DNA of 64,000 nt from assembly GCF_024391045.1 (NCBI RefSeq), contig NZ_JANFCZ010000005.1:113931-177930 (forward strand), written 5' to 3'. The notes beneath the pieces were generated by a model. That model saw only the letters and a list, made by a program, of their open reading frames with translations. It was not told the origin of the DNA and did no database searches. This document shows, one piece after another, positions 33,562 to 42,192 of this stretch (within the stretch, counting starts at the first letter, position 1; every line of letters begins with the position of its first letter). The position numbers and the translations under genes were made by a program. The stretch is from Pseudarthrobacter sulfonivorans. GTDB lineage: Bacteria; Actinomycetota; Actinomycetes; Actinomycetales; Micrococcaceae.

Positions 33562-34655
33562 GGTGCGTTCCTACTTTCGGCGGCGGGTGAGGTATCGGCT
33601 GTTGGGATGGCGGCATAGCGGCTGGCGGGGCGGCCGAGGCCCAGCAGTTCCCGGAAGGTGCCGTCCTGCGCCACGGGGCGGAGTACGCCCCTGCGGCGAA
33701 GTTCGGGCAGGACCAGCCGCGCGAGTTCCCCGAGGTCAAGGGCGAGCGACGCCGGGTGGAGACGGACGCCGTCGGCCTCTGCCAGCAGCTGCTCGAGGAA
33801 GTCGGTGAGGCCGGCGGCAGAACCTGCAAAAGCCGCCCGGCCACCGTCGGCAGGAGCCAACCCAGCCACGCGCTCTGCCGCGGCCTGCCCGCGTGAGTCG
33901 AGAGCGACGTCGAGCTCTGCAATCACGGCAACAGAAGCACCCACCCGGGCACGGATGTTGCGGACTTCGCCGGCGAGCAGTTCCGGCGTCGGCGCGGACA
34001 CCAGCACGCCGTCCACTGAGTCCGGCGAAACCTGGCCGCCCCCGAGCAAAGGGGAAGGAACCAGCACGGGCAGCTGCCCCTGCAGGGGCCTCGGGATGAT
34101 GGACGGGCCCTTGACCGAGTAGGCGGGGCCGGTGAAGTCCGCCGGCGTTTCAAAATCGGCGTAGTGCAATTTGTCCACATCGATGTACCGGCCGGTGGCG
34201 ACGTCGCGGATCACGGCGTCGTCCTCCCAGGAGTCCCACAGCCGCCGGGACACCTCGATGGAGGCGGCGGCTTCCTCCCCCAGCGCTGCTCCGGTCACGG
34301 ACGAACGGCCGACGGCGGCAGCTGCGTCGGGCGACTCCGCTGCGGTGGCGATCCACCCCGCGCGGCCGCCGGAGATGTAGTCGAGGCTGGCCAGCTGGGT
34401 GGAAACGTGGAACGGCTCCGTATAAACAGTGTCCACCTCGGGCACCAGCGCGATGGTCCGGGAAACGGGTCCGGCGAGCGCCGCCCGCTGCAGCGCGTTC
34501 GACCGGCCCGGAGCGGGCGCATCGTTGAACGTGGCGGCGTGGAATCCCGCGGACTCGGCGGCCAGGACAGCGGCCGCGAGGTCCGCGCCGGCCCAGCCTG
34601 CGCCGTCGAGCTCGATGGCAAGGAACCCGGCTGGGCGTGCAGTGGGGGTGCTCAT
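33558..34655 (-). CDS. Second LLM-class monooxygenase, divergent NtaA type
   Basis: This luciferase-like protein of 365 residues is related to its downstream neighbour through TQLASLDYISGGRAGWIATAAES and SRRLWDSWEDDAV. It is about 100 residues shorter and lacks several loops. It could be a second monooxygenase acting on the same or a related compound, as CmoO and CmoJ do in Bacillus. Both ends overlap neighbours by four bases (ATGA), so it is translated in strict step with DUF1684 and the NtaA-type gene. The conserved fold is clear, the activity is not. Confidence 0.8.
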   Translation of the reverse strand: MSTPTARPAGFLAIELDGAGWAGADLAAAVLAAESAGFHAATFNDAPAPGRSNALQRAALAGPVSRTIALVPEVDTVYTEPFHVSTQLASLDYISGGRAGWIATAAESPDAAAAVGRSSVTGAALGEEAAASIEVSRRLWDSWEDDAVIRDVATGRYIDVDKLHYADFETPADFTGPAYSVKGPSIIPRPLQGQLPVLVPSPLLGGGQVSPDSVDGVLVSAPTPELLAGEVRNIRARVGASVAVIAELDVALDSRGQAAAERVAGLAPADGGRAAFAGSAAGLTDFLEQLLAEADGVRLHPASLALDLGELARLVLPELRRRGVLRPVAQDGTFRELLGLGRPASRYAAIPTADTSPAAESRNAP

Positions 34656-35485
34656 GCGCGGTCCTGTCGTTCGTAGGGAATCTTCTCGCCGGCCTCGATG
34701 GCCACGGGCAGCCGGTTTTCGGCCGGCGGCAGCGGGCAGGTGGCCAGGTCCGTGTAGGCGCAGGGCAGGTTCACGGCCCGGTTGAAATCCAGGTGCACGG
34801 AACCGTCAGGGGCCGGCACCACCGAGAGCGAGCGGTTTGCCTCGTAGGTGGTGGCCCCTGAAGTCTGGTCCGTGAAGAGCACGGACAGCGAACCCGGCGC
34901 GTGGCCGTTGAACGCGGTCAGCGCAAGCTCCTGGCCGGCCAGCTTGAACCGGATCTCGCCGGGCGATTCATAGACGTGCTGGATGCCTTCGACGGCGGCA
35001 CCCACCGTGGTGGTCCGCGGCTCGTCGAACGGCACGAACGTTCCGGCGACGGCGAAGGCGGCGTTGGGTGTGTAGGCGGGCGTCCCCTGGTAGTCCTGCA
35101 GCAGCGGGTTGGCCGGGTTGCGCGGGCGGACAATGTACTCGCCGCCGCGCTTAGCCACCTCGATCACCGTGTCGCCTGATGCCAGGTTGATGCCGCCGCG
35201 CTCCTCGAGGGGGCCAAACTGGAGCGTGGTGCCTGATGCGGAGTTCAGTTCCTGGCCGTCCCGCTGCAGGCTCTCGCCCGGCTGGAGGGTGACGCGGACG
35301 ACGTCGTTCTCCACGCTCCAGGTGCCCGGGGCGCCGTCCAGCGGGGTGGCTTCGTTGCCCAGCCAGTGCAGGTGGGTCACCGCGAGGAAGCCGTGCGGGT
35401 GGGCCCGGTTGCGCTCGTGCGCGGCGTGCCAGTCCTGCCAGTCGGCGTCGAAGGTTTCAAGGGCGGTCTCGGTGAACTTGGTCAT
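34652..35485 (-). CDS. DUF1684-family protein
   Basis: This soluble all-beta-rich protein has 277 residues. WQDWHAAHERNRAHPHGFLAVTHLHWLG, DLATCPLPPAENRLPVAIEAGEK and DFNRAVNLPCAYTD are the conserved DUF1684 blocks. The family has no established activity. There is no signal peptide, so it is cytoplasmic. It is coupled by ATGA overlaps to the binding protein upstream and the monooxygenase downstream. That position implies a step in the same pathway, possibly handling a monooxygenase product. The function is unknown. Confidence 0.8.
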   Translation of the reverse strand: MTKFTETALETFDADWQDWHAAHERNRAHPHGFLAVTHLHWLGNEATPLDGAPGTWSVENDVVRVTLQPGESLQRDGQELNSASGTTLQFGPLEERGGINLASGDTVIEVAKRGGEYIVRPRNPANPLLQDYQGTPAYTPNAAFAVAGTFVPFDEPRTTTVGAAVEGIQHVYESPGEIRFKLAGQELALTAFNGHAPGSLSVLFTDQTSGATTYEANRSLSVVPAPDGSVHLDFNRAVNLPCAYTDLATCPLPPAENRLPVAIEAGEKIPYERQDRA

Positions 35486-36501
35486 TTCGCAGCTCCAAAG
35501 TTTTCGGCGGTGATGGTCTTCGACTCCGGCAGGGCTTCCTCCGACAGGCCCCAGCGGTCCAGGACCTTGGCGTAGGACCCGTCCTTGATGGCGGAGTTCA
35601 GGGCGCCGGTGAGCACGGGCGCGAGGCCGTTGCCGCGGAGGGTGGTGGCGGCCACGAGCGTTTCGGAGGGCCAGCCGGCGTTGACCTTGCCCACCACCTT
35701 GAGGTCGTCGCGGGTGTTTTCGCGGTACACGGTGGACGGGTACGGGGCGATGTTGAGGTCGGTCCGGCCGGAGGAGAGCGCCAGGATGGTGTCCGCGTCC
35801 GAGGAGTAGTACTGCAAGGTGGCCGGCGCCTTGCCCTTGCCCTCGAGCTCCTTGTTCCAGGCCAGCAGGATCTTTTCCTGGTTGGTGCCCGAGCCCACGG
35901 AGACCTTCAGCCCGGAGATGTCGTCCGCGCCCTTGATGTCGTAAGTGGCGGACTTCCTGGCTTCGAATCCCATGTAGGCGGCCCGGTAGGTGGCGAAGTC
36001 GAACAGCTTCACGCGGTCCGCGTTGACGCCCACGTTGGAGAACACAGCCTCGAAGTCGCCTGACTGGGTCTTCAGCGGCCAGTTCTCCCAGGATGTCACC
36101 TGCACGTCCAGCTCCAGCCCCAGCTTGTCCGCCACCAGCTGCGCGAGGTCCAGTTCAACGCCGATGGGCGTCTTGTCGTCCGTGGCGTGGAAGCTCAGCG
36201 GGATGGAGCCGGCCGTGGTGGCCACTGTCAGCTTGCCGTCCTTGCCGATCAGCTCCGGGACTTTGCCGGCGAGCGCCGCGTCCTTCGCGGCCCGGATACG
36301 CGGCTGGTCCGGCGAGGTGTTGTACACCACGCCGTTGCGTGCCGCCGTCGTGCTTTGCGCGCTACCGGACGCGCCGGCGGCGGAGGCACCTGGATCAGCG
36401 CACCCTGCCAGCGCGGCAGTGCCAAGAAGGACGACGGCGGGGAGTGCCGCCAAGGAGCGCACGCGGCCTGGGCGGCGGGTGGGGCCAGTGAAGTTTGCCA
36501 T
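35482..36501 (-). CDS. Amino-acid-type ABC transporter substrate-binding lipoprotein
   Basis: This extracellular binding protein of 339 residues has a lipoprotein signal ending at LAGC. It is paralogous to the one at 29200 (shared GSGTNQE, FDFATYRAAYMGFE, DRWGLSEEALPESK). The start ATG 36501 has AAAGGA seven bases upstream; longer in-frame starts fall in the ATPase gene. It lies third in the operon permease-ATPase-binding protein-DUF1684-LLM-LLM. The ligand is probably a small amino-acid derivative. Confidence 0.9.
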   Translation of the reverse strand: MANFTGPTRRPGRVRSLAALPAVVLLGTAALAGCADPGASAAGASGSAQSTTAARNGVVYNTSPDQPRIRAAKDAALAGKVPELIGKDGKLTVATTAGSIPLSFHATDDKTPIGVELDLAQLVADKLGLELDVQVTSWENWPLKTQSGDFEAVFSNVGVNADRVKLFDFATYRAAYMGFEARKSATYDIKGADDISGLKVSVGSGTNQEKILLAWNKELEGKGKAPATLQYYSSDADTILALSSGRTDLNIAPYPSTVYRENTRDDLKVVGKVNAGWPSETLVAATTLRGNGLAPVLTGALNSAIKDGSYAKVLDRWGLSEEALPESKTITAENFGAAK

Positions 36502-36511
36502 GGTGGATCCT

Positions 36512-37354
36512 TTAGATGTTGAAAGCCGGTTCAAGCACTTTGGAGAAGAAGCTCCGGGTGCGGGGTTCCTGTGGGTTGGCGAAAATCTGTTCGGGGCTGC
36601 CCTGTTCCACAATCTGGCCCTCGTCCATGAACACCACAGTGTCCGCCACGTCGCGGGCGAAGCCCATCTCGTGCGTGACGATGATCAGGGTGGTGCCGCA
36701 CTTCGCCAGTTCGCGGATGACGTCAAGCACTTCGTTGACCAGCTCGGGGTCAAGGGCGGACGTCGGCTCGTCGAACAGCAGGATCTTGGGGTCCAGGGCA
36801 AGTGCTCGGGCAATGGCCACGCGCTGCTGCTGGCCGCCGGAAAGCTGCCGGGGATAGGCACCGGCACGGTCCTTGAGGCCTACCCTGTCCAGCAGTTCCA
36901 GGCCTCGTTTCCGGGCTTCCTCCTTGGTGCTGCGGGGTTTCCCGGTTCGGGGGGCCACCACCGGTGCTTCGGTGACGTTTTCCAGGGCGGTGAGGTGCGG
37001 GAAGAGGTTGAAGTTCTGGAACACCATGCCGATTTCGGTGCGCTGCTTCAGGATGTCCTTCTCGCGCAGCTCGTGCAGCCGGCGGCCGCGCACCTCGTAG
37101 CCCACCAGTGTTCCGTCGATGGCGATGTGGCCGGCGTCCACTTTTTCGAGGTGGTTTATGGTGCGCAGCAGGGTGGACTTGCCGGAGCCGGAGGGACCTA
37201 CGATCACGGCCACTCCCCCGGGTTCGACTGTCAGGGTGATGCCTTTGAGCACTTTGGTGGCGCCGAACGATTTGTGGACGTTGGTGATCTCCACCAGGCC
37301 GCGGGTGGCAGCTGCGTTTCGGGTGGCAGCTGGTGCAGCGAGCGTGTCAGTCAT
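36512..37354 (-). CDS. Amino-acid-type ABC transporter ATPase
   Basis: This ATPase of 280 residues energises the importer from the cytoplasm. It has Walker [13 protein letters not shown]-loop [12 protein letters not shown], signature [15 protein letters not shown], Walker [15 protein letters not shown] and switch histidine [10 protein letters not shown], all intact and of the GlnQ/HisP type. The start at 37354 overlaps the permease stop (ATGA). A 21-residue insert around [17 protein letters not shown] is a little longer than usual. Confidence 0.95.
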   Translation of the reverse strand: MTDTLAAPAATRNAAATRGLVEITNVHKSFGATKVLKGITLTVEPGGVAVIVGPSGSGKSTLLRTINHLEKVDAGHIAIDGTLVGYEVRGRRLHELREKDILKQRTEIGMVFQNFNLFPHLTALENVTEAPVVAPRTGKPRSTKEEARKRGLELLDRVGLKDRAGAYPRQLSGGQQQRVAIARALALDPKILLFDEPTSALDPELVNEVLDVIRELAKCGTTLIIVTHEMGFARDVADTVVFMDEGQIVEQGSPEQIFANPQEPRTRSFFSKVLEPAFNI

Positions 37355-38445
37355 CGGGTGCCCCTTTCTCGGCCGGGTGCCGCGGCGCGCGTGGCGAAGA
37401 ATTTCCGGGCCTTCTGGAGGGGTGTCAGCGGCAGGTTCCGCAGGGCGCCCTTCGAGTAGTGCCGTTCGATGTAGTACTGGAAAACGCTGAGAACGGATGT
37501 GATCACCACGTACCAAAGCGTGGCCACCAGGAGCAGCGGCAGGACCTGCTGGGTGCGGTTGTAGATGACCTGGACGGTGTAAAACAGCTCCGAGTAGGCC
37601 AGGACGTACACAATGGACGTGCCCTTGACCAGGCCGATGATCTCGTTGAAGGCCGTGGGCAGGATGGCCCGCATGGCCTGCGGCAGGACAATCCGGGTGG
37701 ACCGGCGCCAGGCGGGAATGCCCAGGGCCGCCGCGGCTTCGAGCTGGCCCTGGTCCACGGACAGGATGCCGCCCCGGATGATCTCCGCCGAGTAGGCCGC
37801 CTGGTTGAGGGTCAGCCCCAGCACTGCTGCCGCGAACTGGCTGATCAGGGTGGTGGTTTGCACCTCGAAGAAGCGGACGTCAGTGAACGGGACGCCCAGG
37901 CTGATCTTTTCGTACAGGTAGCCCAGGTTGTACCAGAGCAGCATCTGGACCAGCAGCGGTGTGGACCGGAAGATCCAGGAGAAGGTCCAGGACACCGAGA
38001 CCAGCAGCGGCGAGGCGGAGAGCCGCATCAGCGCCAGGATGAACCCCAGGACAAACCCCAGGATGCCGGAGATGGCGGTCAGCTTCAGCGTCTCCACGAG
38101 CCCGTTGACCACGGACTGGGCCGTGAACCACTGCGCCACCACACCCCATTCCCAGCGAGGGTTGGTGGCCAGTGACCATGCAACCGCAAGGACACCGAGC
38201 GCCACCACGGCGGTCCCCACCCAGCGCCAGGGATGCTTCGAAGCCACCAGGGGATAGCCCGAATAGTCGGTGGCGGGGCCGCGGCCGCCGGCAGCGGGGC
38301 CGGCCGGACCCGAAGCTCCCGGACCGGGCGTTCCCGGGAGGCCTCTTTCGACCCCTGAGGTTCGCGCCCCGGCGGCCGGGCCGCCGGCCGGCTGTACTGA
38401 TCCTGAATCTGCCGGCCGGTCCACTGTGGTTCCTGCTGAACTCAT
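37351..38445 (-). CDS. Amino-acid-type ABC transporter permease
   Basis: This permease of 364 residues belongs to the HisM/GlnP class. A Gly/Pro/Ala-rich cytoplasmic N-terminus of about 60 residues, longer than usual, precedes the membrane domain. The EAA loop is QLEAAAALGIPAWRRSTRIVLPQAMR. SWIFRSTPLLVQMLLWY is another family block. The start ATG 38445 has GAGGTGG upstream. It is the first gene of the monooxygenase operon and is divergent from the FAD-GNAT fusion at 38712. Only one permease is present, so it probably works as a homodimer. Confidence 0.92.
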   Translation of the reverse strand: MSSAGTTVDRPADSGSVQPAGGPAAGARTSGVERGLPGTPGPGASGPAGPAAGGRGPATDYSGYPLVASKHPWRWVGTAVVALGVLAVAWSLATNPRWEWGVVAQWFTAQSVVNGLVETLKLTAISGILGFVLGFILALMRLSASPLLVSVSWTFSWIFRSTPLLVQMLLWYNLGYLYEKISLGVPFTDVRFFEVQTTTLISQFAAAVLGLTLNQAAYSAEIIRGGILSVDQGQLEAAAALGIPAWRRSTRIVLPQAMRAILPTAFNEIIGLVKGTSIVYVLAYSELFYTVQVIYNRTQQVLPLLLVATLWYVVITSVLSVFQYYIERHYSKGALRNLPLTPLQKARKFFATRAAAPGRERGTR

Positions 38446-38711
38446 GCGCCACCTCGTTCCTGATGCGTCGGAGTGTGCTTCCGGAACGGCTTGTCCCGGT
38501 GCGTTGGCTGCCAATCTAGGGCGGCCGCGAAAGGGGCGGCAAGGCGCCAGGTTGCATTAGTTCACGGGGCTTAGCGAGGCGTCATGAGACGGTTCTTTGC
38601 GCCGTTTGACCTGCGGTGACGCGGAGTTAACGGGCGTGACCGGGCCCTCGACCGGCGTCGGACGCGCTGCCTAGCATGGGCACTCAGCCAGCGTCACGAA
38701 TCAGGAGCCCC

Positions 38712-41228
38712 ATGCCAGAGCACACACCTTCGGTTGTCTTCATCGGCGGCGGACCGCGGACGGCCGGGGTGCTGGAACGGATGGCGGCAAACCGGGACCA
38801 GGTCTTCGCGGGGCCGCTGGATATCCACGTGGTGGAACCCTTCGAACCGGGCTCCGGCCGGATCTGGCGGTACCACCAGCACCCCGGCCTGATGCTCAAC
38901 TCCGCCGCTGCGGACATCACCATGTTCACCGATGCCTCCGTGGCCTGCAGCGGACCCGCCGTCGACGGCCCGGGGCTCGCCGAGTGGACGGCGGGCGTGC
39001 TGGACGGGTCCATCATCGACGTCCCGGACTTTCCCGCCGCCCTCCGCGAGCAGCTACGCACCCTCACCGGCGCCACGTTCCCCACACGGCAGCTCCAAAG
39101 CCAATACCTGGAGTGGTTCTTCCGCCGCGCCGTGACCAATCTCGGCGGGAGCGTCACCGTCCACCGCACCACGGCCATCGCGGTGGAGCGCGCCGGAGTC
39201 CCCGCCGCCCCCACAGACGGAACGTACGACGCCGGCAAGCACCTGGTGCGGCTGGCAAACGGCGGGACGCTGCCCGCCGACGTCGTGGTAACCGCGCTGG
39301 GGCACACGGACTCGCAGCCGGGCGCCGCGTCCGCCGCGTGGTCCGGCTTTGCCGCCCGGCACGGCGGGTTCCACGCGGCACCCGGCTACACCACCGACGT
39401 CGACTATTCAGCCCTCGCCCCCGGCCAGGACGTCATTGTTGCCGGGATGGGGCTGGCGTTCGTTGACCTGCTGGTGCTGCTGATGGAGGGCCGGGGCGGG
39501 CGGTTCGAGGAAACGCACCACGGCGGCCTCCGGTACCGGGCGTCCGGCAGGGAACCGCGGCTGTGGGCGGGATCGCGGCGGGGCGTGCCCTACCACTCCA
39601 AGATTTCCGCCTCGCTACGCGGTGAGGCTCCCGGCGACCTGCGCTTCTTTACCGCCGCCGCCGTGGACGTGCTGCTGGAACGGCACGCCGAACTCGATTT
39701 CCGGGCGCACTTGTGGCCGCTCATCGCCAAGGAAGCCGGGTACGGCTATTACCGGGAGCTGTTCACCGGCAGTCCGGACCGGGTCAGCACAGGGTGGGCC
39801 GAATTTTCCGCCGGATTCGCGGGGTTGGACTGGTACAGCGGCGCACGCGAGGAACTGGTGGCGGCAGCGGTCCCCGACCCTGCCCTGCGACTGGACTTGG
39901 AAGCCCTGGACCGGCCGTTCGCCGGTCAGCGGTTCGAGGGTTCCGCCGACGTCCAGGCGGCTGTGGCACGCTACATCGAGCACGATCTGGAACTGCGGGA
40001 CGGTCCGGACCACCCCGAGACGATGGCCCTCTTTGTGGCACTCCTGAAGGTTTATATGGATCTTGGCCGGCTGGTCCCTGCCGGGCGGCTCAATGCCCGG
40101 TCCCAGCAGACGGTCCACGGCTGGTGGCACGGGTTCTTCAGCTTCGTGGACTCCGGGCCGCCCCCGCGCCGGCTGCGCGAGATGCTGGCCCTGCATCACG
40201 CCGGACTGCTGCGCTTCCTGGGGCCGGGCGTGGAGGTTACGGCGGACGAATCCACCGGGGAGTTTGTGGCCGGCTCGCCGCAGTTCGGGTTCAGTGTCCG
40301 GGCCAGTGCGTTCATTGAAGCGCGGTTGCCGGCACCATCCGTGGCCCGCTCGCTCAACCCGTTGCTGGCCTCGCTCCACTCCTCGGGGCTGGGAAGCGAA
40401 CAGCAGCTGCTCACGGCCGACGCCATCCATTCGACCGGAAAGCTGCTCGTCTCGGACCGGTATGAGCTCCTGGGCGCGGACGGCCGGGCGAACGGGCGGC
40501 TCTTCGGCATCGGCCCGGGAACGTCCGGCTGGGGCGCCGGCGCCTTCGCCAGGCCGCACACCAACGCCGCCCCGTTCCGTGAGAACGATGCCCTGGCCAG
40601 GGCCATCCTGGAAGTGGCAGCGGGCCTGGAACCCCGGGCCCTTAGCTCGGCGGAACCGGACCCTGCGGCACTTAAGTCGGCGGCGCTGCACCCCCCAGCC
40701 CTGCACCCCGCGGCCCTTGACCCCGCATCCCTGCAGGTCCTGCTCCTTCCCATGCATGATCCGCGGGTCCGGCCCCTCCTGGACGAGCTGGCGGTGGAGT
40801 ACGACACCCGCTACGGCGACCGTCTTGGCCGCGGTGCCGCCGCCGAGGAACTCAACCGCTATCCGGCGTCGGAGTTCGAGGGGCAGGGCGGTGCGCTGCT
40901 GGTGATCCAGGAGCGCGGCCAGTCAGTGGCCGGCGGGGCCTTCCGCCGGTACGACGCGGACACGGCGGAGTTCAAGCGGATCTGGACCCATTCGGAGCAC
41001 CGTCGACGCGGCCTGGCCCGGCTGGTGCTGGCAGAACTGGAGGCGCTGGCCACGCGGCGGGGCTACCGGCGTGTTTATCTCACCACCGGTCCGCGCCAGC
41101 CCGAAGCCAAGCACCTGTACCTCGCCGCAGGCTACGAGGCACAGTTCGATCTGGAGCAGGATCCCGAACTCATCGGGTCCCTTGCATTCGTCAAGAAGCT
41201 CCCGGCTCCGGTCTCACCAGGCCGGTAG
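38712..41228 (+). CDS. FAD/NAD(P)-binding protein fused to a GNAT acetyltransferase
   Basis: This fusion has 838 residues. The N-terminal 620 or so form an FAD/NAD(P)-binding domain of the pyridine-nucleotide oxidoreductase-like (NAD_binding_9) type: VVFIGGGPRTAGVLERMAAN is the dinucleotide fold, and HQHPGLMLNSAAADITMF and RYHQ-type motifs are typical. A linker of repeated Ala/Leu/His/Pro (about residues 642-676, ALHPPALHPAALDPASL) leads to a C-terminal GNAT domain, about residues 690-835, with the acetyl-CoA loop HRRRGLAR (near residue 763) and YLAAGYE. It is divergent from the importer-monooxygenase operon. Bacillus S-alkylcysteine clusters also contain a GNAT enzyme that N-acetylates the substrate. 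AGGAG precedes the ATG. Confidence 0.85.
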   Translation: MPEHTPSVVFIGGGPRTAGVLERMAANRDQVFAGPLDIHVVEPFEPGSGRIWRYHQHPGLMLNSAAADITMFTDASVACSGPAVDGPGLAEWTAGVLDGSIIDVPDFPAALREQLRTLTGATFPTRQLQSQYLEWFFRRAVTNLGGSVTVHRTTAIAVERAGVPAAPTDGTYDAGKHLVRLANGGTLPADVVVTALGHTDSQPGAASAAWSGFAARHGGFHAAPGYTTDVDYSALAPGQDVIVAGMGLAFVDLLVLLMEGRGGRFEETHHGGLRYRASGREPRLWAGSRRGVPYHSKISASLRGEAPGDLRFFTAAAVDVLLERHAELDFRAHLWPLIAKEAGYGYYRELFTGSPDRVSTGWAEFSAGFAGLDWYSGAREELVAAAVPDPALRLDLEALDRPFAGQRFEGSADVQAAVARYIEHDLELRDGPDHPETMALFVALLKVYMDLGRLVPAGRLNARSQQTVHGWWHGFFSFVDSGPPPRRLREMLALHHAGLLRFLGPGVEVTADESTGEFVAGSPQFGFSVRASAFIEARLPAPSVARSLNPLLASLHSSGLGSEQQLLTADAIHSTGKLLVSDRYELLGADGRANGRLFGIGPGTSGWGAGAFARPHTNAAPFRENDALARAILEVAAGLEPRALSSAEPDPAALKSAALHPPALHPAALDPASLQVLLLPMHDPRVRPLLDELAVEYDTRYGDRLGRGAAAEELNRYPASEFEGQGGALLVIQERGQSVAGGAFRRYDADTAEFKRIWTHSEHRRRGLARLVLAELEALATRRGYRRVYLTTGPRQPEAKHLYLAAGYEAQFDLEQDPELIGSLAFVKKLPAPVSPGR

Positions 41229-41912
41229 GGCCGGCACCGGCCCGTCAACCTCCACATGTTCGGCGTCCCCGCGTGCCAGCCACTGGAGCAGACCCTCACG
41301 GTCGGACATAACCCGCAATCCGCCGTCGCCGATAACCCATTCGTCACGCTCTTCCGTCACCAGCGTCATGCCGGGAGCGCCCTTGGCACGCAAGGACCGC
41401 ACCACGGCTTCGAGTGCGTTCAGCAGCGAGTCCGGGTCGGCTTCCTCGATGGTCCAGGCGGTGTCGAGATCGTGGTGGTGCACCACCACCTCGGCAATCC
41501 GGAGCGCCACGATGGACGTCGCAGGGATGGTCTTGCCGCCCACCTGCACTTCGGTCGCCATGAGTTCCCCGCTGAGCCGCTGGGCCTGCTCCGCAAAGTT
41601 CCGGGCAGACTCCCGCACCTCCGCAATGAGCTCCTCCCGCGGCAGGGCCGCCAAGGCGGCGATCTCCTGGGAACGGGCCTCGGGTGAGGGGTACAGGGAA
41701 CGTTCCTCGCCGGAGGTTGCCCAGTCAATGAGCTTGACCAGCGCGCGGCCGCTGGATGCGACGTGGGCAATGACATCGGCCCGGCTCCACCCCTCGCATA
41801 GCGATGGCACGGCCATCTCGTCATCGGCCAGGGACTCAACGGTGGCCAGGAACATGTCCGTTTCCCGGCCGAGGCGGGACAGGTCCGAGTACAGGCGTGC
41901 AGGGTTGATCAT
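41214..41912 (-). CDS. Maleylpyruvate isomerase-like (MDMPI/DinB) protein
   Basis: This protein of 232 residues has the DinB-like four-helix fold of the actinobacterial TIGR03083 group, which includes mycothiol-dependent maleylpyruvate isomerase. SLCEGWSRADVIAHVASSGRAL and EVVVHHHDLDTAW provide the metal-binding histidines. A C-terminal MDMPI-type domain follows. It overlaps the FAD-GNAT gene tail-to-tail by 15 bases. Ring-cleavage genes lie nearby, but they are of the catechol ortho pathway, which does not need maleylpyruvate isomerase, so the specific function is open. Confidence 0.78.
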   Translation of the reverse strand: MINPARLYSDLSRLGRETDMFLATVESLADDEMAVPSLCEGWSRADVIAHVASSGRALVKLIDWATSGEERSLYPSPEARSQEIAALAALPREELIAEVRESARNFAEQAQRLSGELMATEVQVGGKTIPATSIVALRIAEVVVHHHDLDTAWTIEEADPDSLLNALEAVVRSLRAKGAPGMTLVTEERDEWVIGDGGLRVMSDREGLLQWLARGDAEHVEVDGPVPALPAW

Positions 41913-41978
41913 TGGGCCAGCCTACCCACGGGCCGGTCTTCAAACCACCGTTCCCGCACCGCTGTTCCATATCCAGAT

Positions 41979-41994
41979 CGTCTCGACTGAGACG
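41979..41994. promoter_or_regulatory. 16-bp inverted repeat upstream of the AAHS transporter
   Basis: CGTCTC-GACT-GAGACG is a perfect inverted repeat in the 280-base gap between the MDMPI-like gene and the AAHS transporter. It could bind a dimeric regulator of either gene. A second short inverted pair, GGCGCC/GGCGCC, lies near 42145-42165. No gene is seen in this gap. Confidence 0.35.
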
Positions 41995-42192
41995 TACAGC
42001 ACTGCCGCGGATTTACCTCCCCAAAGCGGCCCTTTGAGACCAGCAGCATATGAATACCCCCCGGGCGGAAAGCCGGGCATTTCCCTCCTATGTCGCGCGT
42101 CACACCTCTGTCAGGCTGAAAACGCTCGGAGAGTGGCGCCCGGATTCTCCGGCGCCGCACGCCTCCACTTAAGTCAGAGAGGACTTGGGTCC

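Noticed and set aside
38446..38711. Search for an S-box or T-box riboswitch upstream of the importer operon
   Set aside because: No conserved riboswitch core or attenuator hairpin with a T-run could be recognised in the 266-base gap.
41214..41912. Firm call of maleylpyruvate isomerase for gentisate breakdown
   Set aside because: No gentisate dioxygenase or fumarylpyruvate hydrolase is nearby, and the family is broad; only a family-level name is supported.
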